A stretch of 45,902 nt of DNA from assembly GCA_013298895.1 (NCBI GenBank), contig JAAFJM010000023.1:1-45902 (forward strand), given 5' to 3'. Source of the stretch: Bacteroidota bacterium (lineage in GTDB: Bacteria > Bacteroidota > Bacteroidia > UKL13-3). Within the stretch, counting starts at the first letter, position 1. Each line of letters begins with the position of its first letter. The notes beneath the pieces are model-generated. The model worked only from the letters and a program-made list of their open reading frames with translations. It made no database searches and was not told the DNA's origin. Shown one piece after another: positions 1 to 8,125 of the stretch. The position numbers and the translations under genes were made by a program.

Positions 1-119
1 AAGTGGCTCTAAACAAAACATTACAAACCATAAATATTGAACAACTTACAAAAGGAACTTATTTCATCAATATTGATAACTTAGAAACAAGCACTTCAAG
101 AAAGTTTATAGTGGAATAG
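1..119 (+). CDS. C-terminal end of a T9SS-sorted secreted protein (partial)
   Basis: The window opens inside this gene; only the last 38 codons (frame starting at base 3) and the TAG stop at 117-119 are present. The residues fit the end of a type IX secretion C-terminal sorting domain: an alternating beta pattern, the motif KGTYFINI, and a final basic-hydrophobic stretch ending KFIVE. In this family the domain directs export across the outer membrane and is removed at the cell surface. The body of the protein lies outside the window, so its function cannot be stated. The gene converges on the flavin reductase-like gene, with a duplicated hairpin spacer between them. Confidence 0.75.
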   Translation, partial: VALNKTLQTINIEQLTKGTYFINIDNLETSTSRKFIVE

Positions 120-130
120 GATTTCTTCCA

Positions 131-292
131 CCCTTGGTGATGTTTTAGCGGAGCGGCACCAACAAGATAGCTCAATCCTACCCTAACAAAACTTTCCAAG
201 CATCAGGTTCTTTCCGCCCTTGTTGGTGTTTTAGCGGAGCGGCACCAACAAGATTGCTCAATACTACCCTAACAAAACTTTCCAAGCATCAG
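131..292. repeat. Tandem 76-bp direct repeat with hairpin
   Basis: Bases 131-206 and 217-292 match at 72 of 76 positions at a period of 86. Each copy carries the core TTTTAGCGGAGCGGCACCAA. In the second copy the flanks form a perfect 10-bp inverted repeat (219-228 with 243-252, 14-base loop); in the first copy the left arm has decayed. The second copy also contains the stop codon and last codons of the minus-strand flavin reductase-like gene, so the duplication copied the gene end with its spacer. The hairpins lie between two convergent genes and could end both transcripts. The core looks like a dispersed palindromic repeat, but I cannot show other copies here. Confidence 0.7.
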
Positions 293-1154
293 CTACTTTA
301 TTTTGCAACAATAAATGATGCGCATAACGATGCAATTCTAATTGAAGATGTTCTAAATCGTGCGCATAACGGTTATGGATTTCCATAACTTCTTTATTCA
401 TGCGTTTATAAATTTCAGCACTATCGGAATCAGGCATGGTTTGCTCATTGGCAAGCAATCCTAAATCATTACCAGTAAGTACTTTACTCAATCTAATGGC
501 TTCTGGTAATCTATCAACTCCCATTCCTAAGTTTTTATTAGGTTTTGGTACTTCAAATAAAGCATCTCCATTGGCCCTAACATACCAATCGCTACCCAAA
601 CGGCCTACCAAGTCCATTTTATGTTGATCTATTTTTCCATCAATGGTCAAAACAGATTCATCAATATGCATCAAAATAATTTCTGCAATCACCAAATTTC
701 CAGCACCACCTTCGTTACCTGTTTCAATAATTTCGCGCACTTTACACTCAAACTGCACCGGACTTTCTTTCACCCTAAATGGTTTTACTTTTTCTGATGC
801 CAATGCAGTAAAACCAGCTTTTTCAAACTCATTTACACCCTTTGGATATTCGCAACTAGCCAAACTCATTTGTTGCACCATATTGTAATTAACCATATTT
901 ATTACCACTTCTTTAGTAGCCATTACGTTTTCTAACGTATGTTTAATGGTATTATCGCGCACCCTGCGAGCTGGCGAAAATATTAACGTAGTTGGGTTTG
1001 AACCAAAAATATTAAAGAAACTAAAAGGACTTAAATTAGGGTTACCTGCTGCATCTATAGTACTTGCAAAACAAATAGGACGAGGCGCAATGGCAGTTAA
1101 CAAAGCATTGTGAAACTCAGCTAATGGAAGTTCTTTGGGTGTTATGGTTTTCAT
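264..1154 (-). CDS. Flavin reductase-like FMN-binding split-barrel protein
   Basis: This 296-residue protein belongs to the flavin reductase / FMN-binding split-barrel family. The N-terminal 190 residues carry the family pattern: an IAPRPICFAST strand near residues 22-32, the SPFSFFNIF turn, a PARRVRDN stretch that would contact the flavin phosphate, and VINMVN. Related proteins bind FMN and are annotated as flavin reductases or diflavin-associated oxidoreductases; the true substrate is usually unknown. Residues from about 195 onward form a helical, His-rich extension that is not part of the barrel. The ATG start at 1154 is followed directly by the conserved N-terminus. Its last codons are duplicated just downstream. 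The family is clear, the reaction is not. Confidence 0.8.
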   Translation of the reverse strand: MKTITPKELPLAEFHNALLTAIAPRPICFASTIDAAGNPNLSPFSFFNIFGSNPTTLIFSPARRVRDNTIKHTLENVMATKEVVINMVNYNMVQQMSLASCEYPKGVNEFEKAGFTALASEKVKPFRVKESPVQFECKVREIIETGNEGGAGNLVIAEIILMHIDESVLTIDGKIDQHKMDLVGRLGSDWYVRANGDALFEVPKPNKNLGMGVDRLPEAIRLSKVLTGNDLGLLANEQTMPDSDSAEIYKRMNKEVMEIHNRYAHDLEHLQLELHRYAHHLLLQNKVADAWKVLLG

Positions 1155-1213
1155 TTTGGTTGATTGAAAAATTGAAAGATTACAAAATTAAAAGATTATT
1201 TTTTTGAATTGTT

Positions 1214-1262
1214 GTCAGTTCAACCGTATTCGAGAACCGTTCTCGACTAGGCTCGAACTGAC
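1214..1262. repeat. Palindromic REP-like element (type 1)
   Basis: GTCAGTTC (1214-1221) pairs with GAACTGAC (1255-1262), and an inner CGAGAAC (1231-1237) pairs with GTTCTCG (1239-1245) around a single base. The result is a cruciform-like nested hairpin. It is more GC-rich than its surroundings and sits between tyrS and the flavin reductase-like gene, beside a second, unrelated palindrome. The form suits a dispersed REP/MITE-type repeat; no transposase is nearby. Confidence 0.6.
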
Positions 1263-1273
1263 TTTTTGTAGAA

Positions 1274-1334
1274 CGTCATTGCGAGGAACGAAGCAATCTC
1301 TTTGTGGGATTGCTTCACTACGTTCGCAATGACG
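1274..1334. repeat. Palindromic REP-like element (type 2)
   Basis: The left arm CGTCATTGCGAGGAACGAAG (from 1274) pairs imperfectly with the right arm ending GTTCGCAATGACG at 1334, giving about 25 paired positions around a short loop. This CGTCATTGCGAGGAACGAAG palindrome is, to my knowledge, widely dispersed in bacterial genomes, including Bacteroidota. It lies just beyond the tyrS stop codon and may also act as a transcript-end hairpin. Confidence 0.7.
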
Positions 1335-1341
1335 ACCAAGA

Positions 1342-2625
1342 TTAATTCACCGTTATTAAAAAATAGTTCTTTTTACCTTTTTGAGCAATTAAGAATTTGC
1401 TGTTTATTAAATGATTGGTAGAAATTGTTTCTGTATCGTTCTCCACTTTGGTTTTGTTAATGCTCACTCCGCCTCCTGCAATCATTTTTCTAGCTTCTCC
1501 CTTTGATGTAAATACTGCTGCTTTTTCAGCCAATAATTCTACCACATTTAATCCATTTTCTAAATCAGTTTTAGCAATAGTAAATTGAGGCACGCCAGAA
1601 AAAATATCTAAAAAGGTTTCTTCATCTAATTGCGCAAATGCTTCGGCAGTAGCGTTTCCAAACAAAATATTAGATGCTTCTACAGCAGTGTTGTAATCAG
1701 CTTCGCTGTGCGTTCTTATGGTAATTTCTTTTGCTAATGCTTTTTGTAAAATACGTAAATGAGGTGCTTTAGCATGTTCTTCTTTTAAACTTTCTATTTC
1801 TTCTTTGGTTAATAAAGTAAAAATATAAATCCAAGTAGCTGCATCGCTATCGCTGGCATTTAACCAAAATTGGTAAAACTTATAAGGAGATGTTTTTTTT
1901 CTATCTAACCATACTGCACCACTTTCCGTTTTTCCAAACTTAGTACCATCGGCTTTTTTAATTAATTGCGTGGTCATGGCATAAGCCTCGCCTGCATCTT
2001 TACGCCTTATTAATTCAGTACCCGTAACTATATTTCCCCATTGGTCGCTACCCCCCATTTGTACTTGGCAGTTTAGGTTTTTCCATAAATAGTAAAAATC
2101 GTAGCCTTGCACTAATTGATAAGTAAACTCAGTAAAACTCATTCCAGTATCGCCTTCCAAACGTTTTTTAACCGAATCTTTAGCCATCATATAGTTTACA
2201 GTAATGTGCTTACCAATATCGCGAATAAAATCAAGGAAAGTAATCCCTTTAAACCAATCGTAATTATTTACTAAAATGGCTCCATTTTCACCCGCATTAA
2301 AGTCTAAAAAATGGCTCAATTGTTTTTTCAAACAATCTTCATTGTGACGCAAAATATCTTCTGAAAGTAAATTACGTTCATCGCTTTTACCCGATGGATC
2401 GCCAACCATACCAGTAGCACCACCCACCAAAGCTACCGGCTGATGGCCCGAACGCTGAAAATGAATCAATGTCATTATTTGGGTTAAATGTCCCACATGC
2501 AAACTATCAGCAGTTGGGTCAAAACCTATATATCCGCGCGTAACTTGTTTACTCAGTAATTCTTCTGTTCCAGGCATTACATCGTGTAACATGCCGCGCC
2601 ATTTTAGTTCTTCAATAAAGTTCAT
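1342..2625 (-). CDS. tyrS: Tyrosine--tRNA ligase
   Basis: Cytoplasmic class I aminoacyl-tRNA synthetase that activates tyrosine with ATP and charges tRNA-Tyr. The 427-residue length is normal for the bacterial TyrS family. Visible signatures are the HIGH-type motif HVGH at residues 43-46, the tyrosine-pocket stretch [10 protein letters not shown] near 171-180, GGSDQWGN at 191-198, and a KMSKS-type loop reading KFGKT at 229-233. The C-terminal 65 residues carry the S4-like RNA-binding domain ([11 protein letters not shown]). The ATG at 2625 gives the expected N-terminus. It stands alone, divergent from the T9SS gene at 2759 and followed by two REP-like palindromes. Confidence 0.97.
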   Translation of the reverse strand: MNFIEELKWRGMLHDVMPGTEELLSKQVTRGYIGFDPTADSLHVGHLTQIMTLIHFQRSGHQPVALVGGATGMVGDPSGKSDERNLLSEDILRHNEDCLKKQLSHFLDFNAGENGAILVNNYDWFKGITFLDFIRDIGKHITVNYMMAKDSVKKRLEGDTGMSFTEFTYQLVQGYDFYYLWKNLNCQVQMGGSDQWGNIVTGTELIRRKDAGEAYAMTTQLIKKADGTKFGKTESGAVWLDRKKTSPYKFYQFWLNASDSDAATWIYIFTLLTKEEIESLKEEHAKAPHLRILQKALAKEITIRTHSEADYNTAVEASNILFGNATAEAFAQLDEETFLDIFSGVPQFTIAKTDLENGLNVVELLAEKAAVFTSKGEARKMIAGGGVSINKTKVENDTETISTNHLINSKFLIAQKGKKNYFLITVN

Positions 2626-2758
2626 CTTAATCTTAAAAAATCGAAGTGCAATTATAAGGTTTATTGCTTAATTGAACTACTTACAATTTGATTTGTTGCC
2701 ACAATAAAATTACTTTTTTTGCTTTTAAAATTTATTTTTGATAATTAATTCAAAACCA

Positions 2759-3988
2759 ATGAAAACAAGATTTTTACTTATTAGCACCTGTTTGATTATT
2801 TCAATAAAAATCAATGCTCAAGTATTTGGCTGCACCGACCCTTTAGCCAATAATTACAATGCTAATGCTACAAAAAACAATGGAACTTGCACCTATAATG
2901 CTACCACAGCCGATGTAGTTAGCACCAATAATTTGCCTTCGCAATTATTAGAAACATCTGGATTGACATTTTGGAACAATTTACTATTTACCCATAACGA
3001 CAATGATGATTTAAAAATTTATGCCATTGACACAACAAATGGCTCAATAACTAACAGTTACAACCTTAACGGAACAGCCAATATTGATTGGGAAGAGATA
3101 TCCCAAGATGAAAACTATATGTATGTAGGCGATTTTGGTAATAACAGCAGCGGCAATAGAACCAATTTAAAAATTTTAAGAATTGAAAAAAGCAGCATTT
3201 TAAACAACAATTTAAAAATAGATACCATTCATTTTTCTTACTCCAATCAAACTGATTTTACAGCTACTGCCGCTAATAAAACCGATTTTGATTGCGAAGC
3301 TTTTGTAGTAACTACCGATAGCATTTATTTGTTTACCAAACAATGGAATACCAACCAAACAAGTTTATATGCATTGAGCAAAACACCAGGTACATACACT
3401 GCTAAATACAAAAACAGTTACGATGTACAAGGTTTGGTAACAGGAGCTACCCTATTAGAAAACAAAAAATTGGTTGTACTTTGTGGTTACAACACCCTTT
3501 TACAACCATTTACCATACTGCTTTACGACTATGAATCAAATAATTTTTTTAGCGGAAACAAACGTAAAATAAACTTGAATTTAGCATTTCACCAAGTAGA
3601 GGGAATAGCTACCAATAATGGTTTGAAGTATTTTATTAGCAATGAATTTTTTAGTAAAAGTGTAGTTACTGTTAATCAAAAACTACAAACGTTAAACTTT
3701 TATCCATACTTATCAAACTATTTGGGATTTACCAATACCGGAATAAAAACTGAATTGCAAAACAATGCTATTGCTGTTTATCCAAACCCGGTAAAACATA
3801 CTTTAAATATAGATTTTAAGCCCAATAAAACAAATGGTAATTATCTTATTATAAACAATATTGGTAAAGTAATTTTAGAAGGAAATTTAAATCAAAACAC
3901 AAACGAGTTAAATGTTGAAAGTCTTCAAAATGGAATTTACCAACTTATTATAAATAACTATCAAACCATAAAGTTCATAAAGGAATAA
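2759..3988 (+). CDS. T9SS-sorted secreted protein, beta-propeller-like
   Basis: Predicted secreted protein of 409 residues. The ATG at 2759 is preferred over an in-frame TTG at 2738 because it starts directly with a signal peptide (MKTRFLLIS... to INAQ). Just after cleavage comes the motif GCTDPLANNYN...GTC, a short Cys-bounded unit seen in many Bacteroidota surface proteins. The middle (about 45-330) has repeated beta strands with WEEIS, DFGNN, DCEAF and VEGIA motifs, suggesting a propeller-like fold. The end is a T9SS sorting domain starting at VYPNPV. No enzyme motif is recognised. A TATTTTTG box at 2733-2740 fits a Bacteroidota -7 element but has no good -33 partner. Confidence 0.8.
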   Translation: MKTRFLLISTCLIISIKINAQVFGCTDPLANNYNANATKNNGTCTYNATTADVVSTNNLPSQLLETSGLTFWNNLLFTHNDNDDLKIYAIDTTNGSITNSYNLNGTANIDWEEISQDENYMYVGDFGNNSSGNRTNLKILRIEKSSILNNNLKIDTIHFSYSNQTDFTATAANKTDFDCEAFVVTTDSIYLFTKQWNTNQTSLYALSKTPGTYTAKYKNSYDVQGLVTGATLLENKKLVVLCGYNTLLQPFTILLYDYESNNFFSGNKRKINLNLAFHQVEGIATNNGLKYFISNEFFSKSVVTVNQKLQTLNFYPYLSNYLGFTNTGIKTELQNNAIAVYPNPVKHTLNIDFKPNKTNGNYLIINNIGKVILEGNLNQNTNELNVESLQNGIYQLIINNYQTIKFIKE

Positions 3989-4006
3989 ATACGCTGAACA
4001 AGTCAT

Positions 4007-4048
4007 AAAAAAAGGGGCTTTCTTGTTAAGCTGGCCCCCTTTTTTTTT
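4007..4048. terminator. Bidirectional intrinsic terminator
   Basis: A7-GGGGC (4007-4018) pairs with GGCCCCC-T9 (4033-4048) with one bulge. The stem is flanked by an A run on one side and a T run on the other, so it can act in both directions. It lies between the convergent T9SS gene (ending 3988) and the beta-helix lipoprotein gene (ending 4165). Confidence 0.8.
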
Positions 4049-4164
4049 ATTGAATTGATAACTTTTTATTTTTTTCTCAATTTAGGTTTTAGGTTTTTTT
4101 GATAAAATAAATTCCCAATCACAAACTTTAATACGCCAATTTAATTGATACAAAGTTAATTTAT

Positions 4165-5589
4165 TTAATCAGGTTCGTAAGCACCAATAGTTGGGCTAAA
4201 ACTTCTAAATTTGTTTGCCAAATCCACTGTAAAACCAGTTCCAGTTTCGGCCGCCCCAGTACATATTGAACCACCTTTTAGCTTATAATTTTTCTTGGTA
4301 TAATCAACAAAAAGCGGGTCATAATTGACTTGGTTTTTATCAATTTTGAGCGTAGATTGAATTAACTCATCTCTAAATAAAGTACTTTTGATATTGTTGT
4401 TTTTAATATTTGTGTTTAAAGTAACACCTTGTTCATCTCTTACAAAATTAATTTCATCTTCATTACTTCCCCAAATTATATTATTTCGTATATTATAACT
4501 TAATGGAAATGCCATAATAATAGCACCACTTTGATTTCTGTATGGTGTGTTGGTAATGGTAAAAGTGGCATTTTTTCTGGCAGCGGAGCTACCAATTGCT
4601 ACAAAGGTATTGAATGTAAAATCATAACGTCCACCCAAGTCTCCCAAAAATGTGTACTGCCCACAATCACTGATTAAATTATTATCGGCTTTGATATAAG
4701 ACGAGTAGCTTAATAAACCTACTGCTCCCATATCTTGAATAATTGTTTGTGATAATTCCAATTTAGGATTTCCATTTAATGAAACTGAATCAACCCTAAC
4801 TCCTACAAAACCATTTTTAATGATTGCACCTTGAATTTTATTGTTAACGCTACTTTGCAAAAAATGAATACCATTCCATTGATTTGGAACTTCACTATAA
4901 TCCACCCCTAGCCTATCTCCTTGCAAAACTATTGGATTATCGGTGGTTCCTAATATTTTTAAAGTTCCCCAAACATAAATGGTGGAGTTATTATGGCTAT
5001 GTATTTTTACACCCGGATTAATGGTTAGAGTAACACCAGGTTTAATAAACAAATCATCGTAAATTACATAAGGTTTTGAACCTTGCCATATTTCATCAAC
5101 TGAAATGGTATCGTTTTTAAAATAATTGGCATTCATGGCATAAGTTAAAGCCACAACTTTTTGTAAATTTCCGTTGGTGTTAAATAAAATATTGTCGGTT
5201 ACCTGAAACTCGTTGGTTAAGTCAGGATTTATATAAGTTTGAATAAAAACATAAATACTGTCTTTACCTCTAATTTCTAAATTATCAATTTTTTGTAAAT
5301 TGCCAGAACCTGGAATACCATCGGCATTTAGTTTAAATAAACCATATTGGTTTCCTTCCATTTGAATACTGGTTTTTACAGCATTTTCGTTTGGATTGGT
5401 AACTATTAACCTCAATGTTACGGACCTTGGTGTGCCAATTACACCACTGTCTTTTAAGCTAAAAATGGTGTCAAAATTAACCGAATCGGTACTAAAATTA
5501 AGTGAAACTGGCGCATTGGTAAAAACATCATCTTTGCGGCAGCTACCCATTATTATGCTTATAAAAACTATATATAAAATGTATTTCAT
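4165..5589 (-). CDS. Lipoprotein with right-handed beta-helix domain
   Basis: Predicted outer-membrane or periplasmic lipoprotein of 474 residues. The N-terminus is a short signal peptide ending in the lipobox MGSC (Cys17). Residues 30-160 look like a beta-sandwich region (VTLRLIVTNPNENAV, YVFIQTYINPD). From about 175 the repeating pattern TLTINPGVKI, GTLKILGTTDNPIVLQG, NQWNGIHFLQSS, IKNGFVGVRVD is typical of a right-handed parallel beta-helix. Related proteins may bind or cleave polysaccharide, but no catalytic residues are evident. It is the last gene of a five-gene minus-strand run, 15 bases after the thioesterase, and ends at the bidirectional terminator. Confidence 0.75.
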   Translation of the reverse strand: MKYILYIVFISIIMGSCRKDDVFTNAPVSLNFSTDSVNFDTIFSLKDSGVIGTPRSVTLRLIVTNPNENAVKTSIQMEGNQYGLFKLNADGIPGSGNLQKIDNLEIRGKDSIYVFIQTYINPDLTNEFQVTDNILFNTNGNLQKVVALTYAMNANYFKNDTISVDEIWQGSKPYVIYDDLFIKPGVTLTINPGVKIHSHNNSTIYVWGTLKILGTTDNPIVLQGDRLGVDYSEVPNQWNGIHFLQSSVNNKIQGAIIKNGFVGVRVDSVSLNGNPKLELSQTIIQDMGAVGLLSYSSYIKADNNLISDCGQYTFLGDLGGRYDFTFNTFVAIGSSAARKNATFTITNTPYRNQSGAIIMAFPLSYNIRNNIIWGSNEDEINFVRDEQGVTLNTNIKNNNIKSTLFRDELIQSTLKIDKNQVNYDPLFVDYTKKNYKLKGGSICTGAAETGTGFTVDLANKFRSFSPTIGAYEPD

Positions 5590-5604
5590 TAACTATTTTT
5601 TGTA

Positions 5605-6024
5605 TTAATCTGCTATTGAATAACGGTCAATAATCCATTGAGGTACTTTTTCTGAACGACCAGTATTAGTATTTACCATTGTATAAATAAAATGGCCTGT
5701 ACAACTTTCTTTGCCATTGGCTTTTATTATTTCGAAATTTACTTTACAACTACTGCCTTCCATGTTTTCAAGCCAAGTATAGATTTTGCAAGTATCACCT
5801 AAAACCAACGAACGTTTAAATTCTAATTGCGTACTTTTGATAACCCAACCATAACCCTCTTTTATAAATTCGTCCATGCTCATTTTGTAACAGCGGTGCA
5901 TTTGATCGTAACGTGCAAAAAGCACATAATCCATATATTTACTGCTATGCACATGGTTATTCATATCTATATCGTCAGGCCTAACCATTAACGTGGTTTC
6001 GTATTTATTCGTATTTAGTTTCAT
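5605..6024 (-). CDS. Acyl-CoA thioesterase, 4HBT/YbgC-FadM type
   Basis: Small hotdog-fold thioesterase of 139 residues, the usual size for the 4-hydroxybenzoyl-CoA thioesterase-like family. Residues 15-30 hold the family signature RPDDIDMNNHV, with Asp20 in the position of the catalytic Asp that precedes the H-V pair; SSKYMDYVLFAR forms the central helix. These enzymes cleave acyl-CoA (sometimes acyl-ACP) in the cytoplasm; chain length cannot be read from sequence. It lies between the Cys-rich membrane peptide and the beta-helix lipoprotein gene, all on the same strand. Confidence 0.85.
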   Translation of the reverse strand: MKLNTNKYETTLMVRPDDIDMNNHVHSSKYMDYVLFARYDQMHRCYKMSMDEFIKEGYGWVIKSTQLEFKRSLVLGDTCKIYTWLENMEGSSCKVNFEIIKANGKESCTGHFIYTMVNTNTGRSEKVPQWIIDRYSIAD

Positions 6025-6079
6025 TTTTTTTGTAAATTGGCTAATTAATTTTGAAATCTGTTAATTTTAGAATCTTCAA

Positions 6080-6199
6080 TTACTTACAGCCACAGTTTCC
6101 TTCACCACAATTAGTTTTTTTAGTTGTTCTTACAAATTTGTAAACCATAAAAAATATGGCTGCTGCAAATAAAATTCCAACTATTATGTATTGAATCAT
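6080..6199 (-). CDS. FeoB-associated Cys-rich membrane protein-like peptide
   Basis: A 39-residue gene, easily missed for its size. It starts MIQYIIVGILFAAAIFFMVY, a single membrane span, continues with a basic stretch (KFVRTTKK), and ends with four cysteines in NCGEGNCGCK. This layout matches the FeoB-associated Cys-rich membrane protein family, which is often linked to iron transport. No feoB is present here. Its ATG overlaps the TGA of the upstream metallo-hydrolase gene by four bases (ATGA), which implies translational coupling and supports it being real. The metal-binding role is inferred from the cysteines and the family. Confidence 0.75.
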   Translation of the reverse strand: MIQYIIVGILFAAAIFFMVYKFVRTTKKTNCGEGNCGCK

Positions 6200-6846
6200 G
6201 ATGTTAAGTTTTTGGTGTACGGATTATGTTGTTTTTCAAAACCTACAGTGGTTGGCTCTCCATGTCCACTGTATATGATTGTTTCGTTGGGCAAGGTAAA
6301 TACTTTTGTGCTAATACTTTGTAATAATGTGGTTAAATCGCCTCCTGGCAAATCGGTTCTTCCAATACTCATGTAAAAAATCACATCACCACCAATTAAA
6401 AAGTTTTGCTCTTTACAGTAAAATGCAACACTTGCAATAGAATGCCCCGGTACCAAAAGGCAACTTAATTTGGAGTTACCAAACGTAATTTCAGAAGTTT
6501 CATCCATAAAATTTACATTTTCAGGAATAAACAAGTCAGGCATGTTGAACATCAAAGTCCAACGCTTGGTTTCTTTGTAAGTAATGAGTTCATCTTTATG
6601 CAAATACAATGGAATATTGTATTTATTAAGTACAAATTCATTGCCCAAAACATGGTCGATATGACAATGCGTATTTACTAATTTTACAGGTTTTAATTGC
6701 TTATCCTCCATAAAATTAACCAATTTTTTTTGCTCATCGGCTTTCATACATCCAGCATCAATTATAATGGCTTCATTGGTTTCATCATAAAGTATGTAAG
6801 TGTTTTCTTGAAAAACGTTAAATGTAAATTGTTGTATATAAATCAT
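6196..6846 (-). CDS. MBL-fold metallo-hydrolase (glyoxalase II-like)
   Basis: Metallo-beta-lactamase-fold hydrolase of 216 residues. The metal-binding set is complete: HCHIDH at 60-65, His135 (VPGHS), Asp154 (IGGDVIF) and His195 (SGHGEPT). The spacing resembles hydroxyacylglutathione hydrolase-like proteins, but the C-terminal glutathione-binding domain of true GloB is absent. It is best called a short GloB-like hydrolase with unknown thioester or other substrate. The protein is cytoplasmic. Its TGA overlaps the ATG of the Cys-rich membrane peptide gene, and the glycosyltransferase gene ends 18 bases upstream. Confidence 0.88.
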   Translation of the reverse strand: MIYIQQFTFNVFQENTYILYDETNEAIIIDAGCMKADEQKKLVNFMEDKQLKPVKLVNTHCHIDHVLGNEFVLNKYNIPLYLHKDELITYKETKRWTLMFNMPDLFIPENVNFMDETSEITFGNSKLSCLLVPGHSIASVAFYCKEQNFLIGGDVIFYMSIGRTDLPGGDLTTLLQSISTKVFTLPNETIIYSGHGEPTTVGFEKQHNPYTKNLTS

Positions 6847-6864
6847 TTGGAATGTATTCTATAT

Positions 6865-7974
6865 TTAATAATTACGCTCTTTCCAATTCATTTTAATAGG
6901 TAAAACATAAAAAATAGTTATGGCAAAGGTGCTTATTATGGAGTACATTTCGAATAAAATTAAATAAAAAATGTTGGTTTTTATTTGTAGTCTTTTTGAA
7001 ACTAAAATCGAAATACCTGTTTGAATAAAAAATTTGCATAACAATAAAGCAATTGCATTTTTTAAACTAAAAAATAAAAGAACGAACAAACAAGGGTAAA
7101 ATAAACCCATTAGTGCAAAAAGCATTTTCCATTTTAAATTTAAGTCTTGCGCACCAATAAGCCAGCGTTTGCGTTGATGCAAAAATTTTTTAAAGGAAAT
7201 TTGCTGTTTCGAAAAATTTAAATTTTTGGTTTCTAATAAATTGATTGCCTTGAATCCTTTTTGGGTGACCGCAGTAAAAATTGCTAAATCTTCTGTAACA
7301 CTAAAGTTCAATTTAGAGTATCCTCCAGTGGACTCATAAGCTATTTTTGTAAGTGCCATGTTATTACCAACTGCTGTACTTTTTAAACCCAAATTATCAA
7401 ATGCAGAAAGCAAACCTGAAAAATAAAGCCAATCAATACTTTGCATTTTGCCAAATAAAGTTGTTCCATTAACTACAGTTGTTCCTGAAACTATGCCTAC
7501 ATTTGGGTTATTAAAGTAAGGCAAGATACTTTTAACCCAAGTTGGTTTTACCTGAATATCAGCGTCAGTTACAAATATAATTTGTCCATTACATTGGTTA
7601 AACAAATGTGCCAAAACATTGGCTTTAGCCTTTGCATTTCCAAGGTTTTCAGTTATATCAATGGTTTTAAAATAATATTTGTTTTGGGTAAATTCACCTA
7701 TTAATTCTGCTGTTCTATCAGTTGATTGATCGTTGCCAATTAATATCTCTAACTTGTTTTTTGGATAGTCAAGTAGCTCGAGTGATTTTAAGCAATTGAT
7801 AATATTTTTTTCTTCATTTCGTGCAGCAATCAATATGGAAATAGAAGGTAAACTTTCATCATTCCTAAAAAATCTGGTTTGTTTAGGTAAATTCAATATT
7901 GAAAATAACAAGGTAAATTGCAAACAAACAAAGCAAAAAAGTAAGAGGGTTACAGCTATTTCCACAGCATGCAA
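6865..7974 (-). CDS. Membrane glycosyltransferase, family 2
   Basis: Processive-type GT2 glycosyltransferase of 369 residues. An N-terminal membrane span (about 5-28) precedes the GT-A domain: ISILIAARNEE (45-55), DxD motif DAD (137-139), acid TED (227-229), and QRKRW (267-271) of the QxxRW type. Three or so further spans follow from about 285. Such enzymes transfer sugar from a nucleotide donor to a lipid or growing chain at the inner membrane; donor and acceptor are unknown. The start is not ATG: TTG at 7974 is used here, GTG at 7965 is the alternative, and an in-frame stop lies three codons upstream. It heads the minus-strand run. Confidence 0.85.
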   Translation of the reverse strand: MHAVEIAVTLLLFCFVCLQFTLLFSILNLPKQTRFFRNDESLPSISILIAARNEEKNIINCLKSLELLDYPKNKLEILIGNDQSTDRTAELIGEFTQNKYYFKTIDITENLGNAKAKANVLAHLFNQCNGQIIFVTDADIQVKPTWVKSILPYFNNPNVGIVSGTTVVNGTTLFGKMQSIDWLYFSGLLSAFDNLGLKSTAVGNNMALTKIAYESTGGYSKLNFSVTEDLAIFTAVTQKGFKAINLLETKNLNFSKQQISFKKFLHQRKRWLIGAQDLNLKWKMLFALMGLFYPCLFVLLFFSLKNAIALLLCKFFIQTGISILVSKRLQIKTNIFYLILFEMYSIISTFAITIFYVLPIKMNWKERNY

Positions 7975-8059
7975 ATAAAATTAAATTTTGTTTGAAAATA
8001 GTAATTTTTACAATTACCTAAAAATAAACAAAATAGAGTTTTATAAATACTATTAAAAA

Positions 8060-8090
8060 CTTGTGAGCATGCTTTAAATTTATATTTTTG
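8060..8090 (+). promoter_or_regulatory. Bacteroidota-type promoter for the parvulin gene
   Basis: CTTG at 8060-8063 and TATTTTTG at 8083-8090, 19 bases apart, fit the Bacteroidota sigma factor consensus (TTTG, then TAnnTTTG). The predicted transcript would start near 8097, about 30 bases before the ATG at 8126. It lies in the divergent spacer between the glycosyltransferase and the parvulin genes. Confidence 0.55.
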
Positions 8091-8125
8091 CAATCCTTTT
8101 AATCAAAAAGAAAATAGAAAAATAT

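Noticed and set aside
120-1341. CRISPR-like repeat or insertion element from the palindromes.
   Set aside because: There are only two copies of the 76-base repeat, no spacer series, no terminal repeats and no transposase gene.
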